From Patella vulgata (Eukaryota; Mollusca; Gastropoda; Patellidae), in the NCBI RefSeq assembly GCF_932274485.2, contig NC_065881.2, positions 82,524,702 through 82,588,701 of the forward strand: a DNA stretch of 64,000 nucleotides. Reading direction: 5' to 3'. Both the position numbers and the translations under genes were made by a program. Shown here piece after piece: positions 60,429-64,000 of this stretch (the first letter of the stretch is position 1; each line of letters begins with the position of its first letter). The notes below the pieces were generated by a model. The model saw only the letters and a program-made list of their open reading frames with translations. It was not told where the DNA came from and did no database searches.

Positions 60429-61690
60429 CGTGTTTTGTATTTTTTCTATTTCCTCAAAACCATGAAACATGAAATGATGTTTATCAACGCCCATCTTTAA
60501 TGTGGACATATTTTTGTGTTGTTCCAATACTCATCCGCTGATTAAGGTTGTATTGAGACCCCTGCCTGTAGCCCAGTCAGCGTCCCCGTCGTTAATCCGA
60601 ACCTTGTCGTACTCATTACGATTTTACATATATAGGTTGTTACATCAGTTCCCCCCCCCCCATACAGACTTTACACTGGTTGTTATCAAAGTCAGAAGGT
60701 ATAAGTTATCCCCCCCATATAGACTTTACACTGGTTGTTATCAGAGTCAGAAGGTATAAGTTATCCCCCCATATAGACTTTACACTGGTTGTTATCAGAG
60801 TCAGAAGGTATAAGTTATCCTACCATTAAGATTTTACATGGGTTATTAATCGAGTCAGAAGGTATAAATTATCACACCATTAAGATTTTACGTGGGTTGT
60901 TCCCCGAGTCAGAAGATATAGATTATTAAGATTTTTTAAACAGGTTTTAGAGGTTTTGGTAACAACAGGATATTTCATCCGAAAATTTCATCGCATTCAC
61001 CCGACGCTGTCGGCCGCGAATTTACTAATTATTAAGTCACCTGCACCATGTTTGTGGGGATACGCCAGAATGGTCTCTTTCAGGAAAAATCAACTAGCGC
61101 TCCCGGCAACAAAAATGGGACATTTTCAATGAAAAAATTCCTACTTATTCAATATTCCTAATTGGTTAATCAAATGGTCAAAAATTTCTCACCTAGTTTT
61201 TTAACCAGTTAAATTCTCTTGACTCTTGGCGATACAATGATAATAGGTCAATTAATAATATGACGATATGATAATTTCATAGGTTGATGGTTGTAAATTA
61301 CTTGGAGGTCGGGGGTTTGACCTAAATTAATCGATTTATGAGACATATTATTTGACAGAGATTATAATCAGATATGCCAACAAATCGCATATTTGGGGTT
61401 CATTTTTCAAAATTTCCCGCCCCAATCCGACCCTGCAATGAATTAGTACATTCTGTTCCCCTGATTCAAAATGTCTTGAATGAGGAACCCTTACATAATA
61501 GTTTATTTTAAATACAGTAGGTGTAATTATATACAATACAATATAAATTGTCAATTAACATTTAAATTTTAATACCAAGCCGATATCATTTAACATTTAA
61601 ATTCTAATATGATACAAACTAGGCATACTTTGGTATCAATACAATCAAACTATCTGATTAGTTAAAACTGAATACAATCAAACAAACTAA
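60429..61690. other. Intergenic region between METTL27 copy B and RHIM-UBL copy 3
   Basis: Three to five units of tagactttacactggttgtt with agtcagaaggtataagttat occupy 60660-60930. From 61498 the sequence aligns with the 3' flank of RHIM-UBL copy 1. The counterpart interval in the first block (4661-9847) is about 5 kb because of repeats. Confidence 0.55.
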
Positions 61691-61692
61691 CA

Positions 61693-63403
61693 CTAGCAGA
61701 CTATATCACCCTCACCTACACCGTAATGTGAAAATGATAGATCTTTGTTGTTGTTACTTTGGTAGATGAACTTCTTCTGTTTTACACTGTAGATACTAGT
61801 AATACAACTCACACCACAATCTCTACCATACTTCCTTCTACACTCCTCCTGTATCATAGATTCTAGTTCACTTACAGTTTTATCTCTACTAACACTAAAA
61901 GTCATCTTACCAAACCAAACACTGTAAATACAGGTAAATATATATTATATTATACCTACTATTGTAAATACAGGTAAATATATATTATATTATAATACCT
62001 ACCTCAATAGATACAGGTAAATACATGTTAAATAAAACATGTACTTTATACTTACATACAAACGATCGCGATACCGGTAAATATATATTATACTATAAAA
62101 CATGTACATGTAGTTTATACTTACATATAGAGCTTCAGAGTAATCATATCCTCCTCCTCTTCCTCCTCCTCCTCGTCATCCATCTGATATTCTGATCCCT
62201 CAGTCTTTGTATCATCATTATTATTTTCTAACGCGGCCATTCTTTCCTCCAATTGTTTGACTCGGTCTTTTAATTCACCCACCTCTTCCCGCAGGTCAAC
62301 CACCTCTGATTGAAGTTGATTTCTCTGGTGGAATACATTACCATTTCCAATCTGCACCTCATCACCGTTAACATGGTATGTATTGTTTATAGTATACGCC
62401 AGGTTGTTGTTGGTTACGTTCTGAATAATATATTATAATATATACATAAAACATTTTATAAAAAAAAATAATGTGTACATAATACATTTAGACTGGTTTT
62501 ATATATTGTATTGATAACAGATATTGAGAAAAAACATTCATAATAAATAACGGGAATTTCCACAACTTGAACTAGTTTCAACTAGTTACTGTTTACGTCA
62601 TTGTTCAATTGTTGACGTCATATTATAAATTTAATCAATCAGGGGTGATAATTTGTATGTAGGTAAAGATTTTTAAAAAAGATTAGAAAACACAAAACTT
62701 TCAAACATAGAGACCAATATATGATTTGTTTTTTAGTTACTGTAGTCATGTGGTGCAATTTCCTTAGTCTTACCTCACATTTGAGGGGTATGGTCAGGGG
62801 GTAGGGCCAGGGGGTCTAATGGGAGCGCATTAGACCATAAGGTATTTCATTGAATCACGTGTCTTGTTTGTTAGAGAAACCTATTATTGAAAAACACATT
62901 TATTTATGTATTGAATATTATGTCACTGCAAACAGATTACTTTGACGTAGCATAGAAAGAAACCGAGATGATCAACCTGTTTCAATATTTCTATCAGATA
63001 TTTGGTTTTTTGTTATAAAGATTATAAAAGATTAAGATGAAAGGAATGTTAAAATAAAATGTTAAAAATTAAGAAATGACATGGATTGAACATTGACGTT
63101 TATAAGAAGAATTACCCGTCTGTATCCAAAATTGTGTTTAAATGGAGTTTCCTCCCTTCTTATAAAAATTCTGGTCACAGATGATATTGTCGATCATTAA
63201 TACCAATATCTCAAATCATTTGTATTTCTGTTATAATTAAACTATTTCAAGATTAACAGTTTTAGATAATTTAATATAATAATGTGACTCGACGAATAAA
63301 CAGTTGATAAAAGTAGATCATCTGCTCCACATGTACAAACAGCAAGTTTTAAATATTGATATTTATATTTGGTGTATAACGTTGTACTCACGTGATTAGA
63401 CAT
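61693..63403 (-). CDS. RHIM - leucine zipper - ubiquitin-like protein, copy 3 (3 exons)
   Basis: Exon 1 is 63403-63392 (MSNH), exon 2 is 62420-62125 and exon 3 is 61921-61693. They join in frame to 178 codons. The N-terminal half is nearly identical to copy 1 (GDEVQIGNGNVFHQ, then the same five-leucine zipper). The linker is a longer run of Glu. The UBL starts MITLKLYIVWFGKMTFSVSRDK and ends at GVGEGDIVC, shorter than copy 1, which runs on past this point. Introns and the 5' flank align with copy 1 over the whole remaining window. The upstream flank holds a TATAAATA box and a perfect kappaB palindrome. The gene is convergent with METTL27 copy B. The last UBL strand may be short, so the folding of this copy is less certain. 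Confidence 0.8.
62552..62561. promoter_or_regulatory. NF-kappaB-type site in intron 1 of RHIM-UBL copy 3
   Basis: GGGAATTTCC, a strong kappaB match, followed 51 bp later by a TGACGTCA palindrome at 62613-62620 (CRE/ATF consensus). The same pairing occurs in intron 1 of copy 1. Confidence 0.4.
62613..62620. promoter_or_regulatory. CRE palindrome in intron 1 of copy 3
   Basis: TGACGTCA, counterpart of the site at 10776 in copy 1. Confidence 0.4.
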
Positions 63404-63563
63404 ATTTATAATGTGATTTGGGTTATTAAACACGTCTTGAATTATCTACACTACAGGCTTATAACGATGTCTGCTCGCTCTGTGGCACTAAAACTTGGGC
63501 GACGCTGCACAAATCAAACGGGAAGTATTTATTTTATAGAAGTCCCTCATGGAAAAACCCATT

Positions 63564-63571
63564 TATTTATA
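63564..63571 (-). promoter_or_regulatory. TATA box of RHIM-UBL copy 3
   Basis: TATAAATA on the - strand about 160 bp upstream of the ATG at 63403, inside a block conserved with copies 1 and 2. Confidence 0.5.
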
Positions 63572-63778
63572 GTAACTATTTCAGTTTCATTGTAGCCTAG
63601 AGTGTTGAGACCCCCAGTTACAGTTATAAAAGTGTTTATATGATAATAGAGTCTACTATATGTATTACGTCAGTATTATATGGATAAAGAGAAATGTCAA
63701 GGGGTTGATAGCAGCAGTTATTATGCATTTTCGTCACGTGAAGAAAGCGGTCAAAACGTTAGACTTGTATTGAATAAC

Positions 63779-63788
63779 GGGAATTCCC
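63779..63788. promoter_or_regulatory. NF-kappaB-type site, upstream of RHIM-UBL copy 3
   Basis: GGGAATTCCC is a perfect palindromic kappaB site about 375 bp upstream of the ATG. A CACGTG E-box lies about 45 bp further upstream in coordinate terms, at 63735. Recognition is by consensus match only. Confidence 0.45.
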
Positions 63789-64000
63789 ACAACACGAACC
63801 TGTTTGAACCAGTAATTGTGAAATTAGCGCTTGTATATTTTATTAGATTTTATTTGTGTCTTCTTTTGTTTTTGTTTTTTTCTCTCCTGTTTTTGAAAGT
63901 TGCGAGTCGCCGTAAGGCCAGTACGGCGACTCTCTCGCAACATTTGACAATATATGACAAACATAATTGATTTGAATCATATGTTTAAACAATCTACCAA

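Overview
The window looks like AT-rich nuclear DNA of an animal, most likely a mollusc (perhaps a gastropod). It has short exons with GT-AG introns and tRNA-derived SINEs whose 3' end reads GACGTTAAACCCC, a tail I associate with molluscan genomes. That placement is inference. No bacterial operons, rRNA genes, functional tRNA genes or CRISPR arrays are visible.

Two host gene types can be reconstructed exon by exon. METTL27-like methyltransferase genes lie on the + strand at 1-4660 and 54003-60422. Each has five exons that join in frame to 234 codons. Three paralogues of a small three-exon gene lie on the - strand at 9848-11510, 21616-23533 and 61693-63403. They join in frame to 184, 198 and 178 codons. 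Each encodes an N-terminal RHIM-like VQIGNGN core, a leucine-zipper coiled coil, an acidic linker and a C-terminal ubiquitin-like fold with no diglycine. I know of no described protein with this order, and it is the most interesting system here: a candidate amyloid-signalling (innate immune or cell-death) adaptor family. Copies 1 and 3 each lie tail-to-tail with a METTL27 gene, so the two ends of the window are copies of one segmental duplication. NF-kappaB-type sites, perfect CRE palindromes and conserved TATA boxes surround the adaptor genes.

Layout: 1-4660 METTL27 copy A. 4.7-9.7 kb is a repeat cluster: an inverted pair of CTCGTCTTCTCG foldback elements enclosing SINEs and a SINE-head array. 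9.8-12.6 kb is adaptor copy 1 and its flank. 12.7-20.6 kb is decayed 8-kb element A. 21.6-23.5 kb is adaptor copy 2. 23.6-31.8 kb is the related 8.16-kb element B, inserted between the promoter of adaptor copy 2 and its first coding exon, and carrying a FLYWCH/MULE transposase fragment. 31.8-41 kb is mostly gene-free, with a large inverted repeat around a LINE 3' fragment. 41.0-45.6 kb is a Mutator-like transposase between two apparently identical 465-bp TIR elements. 45.6-54 kb holds palindromes, minisatellites and a LINE reverse-transcriptase fragment. 54.0-64 kb is METTL27 copy B and adaptor copy 3.

Both METTL27 copies show an odd exon-edge feature. The splice acceptor plus the first bases of exons 4 and 5 are tandemly amplified at about 44-bp spacing, giving two to six decoy acceptors before the one that keeps the frame. 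All translations, splice sites and alignments were read by eye; no database search was possible.
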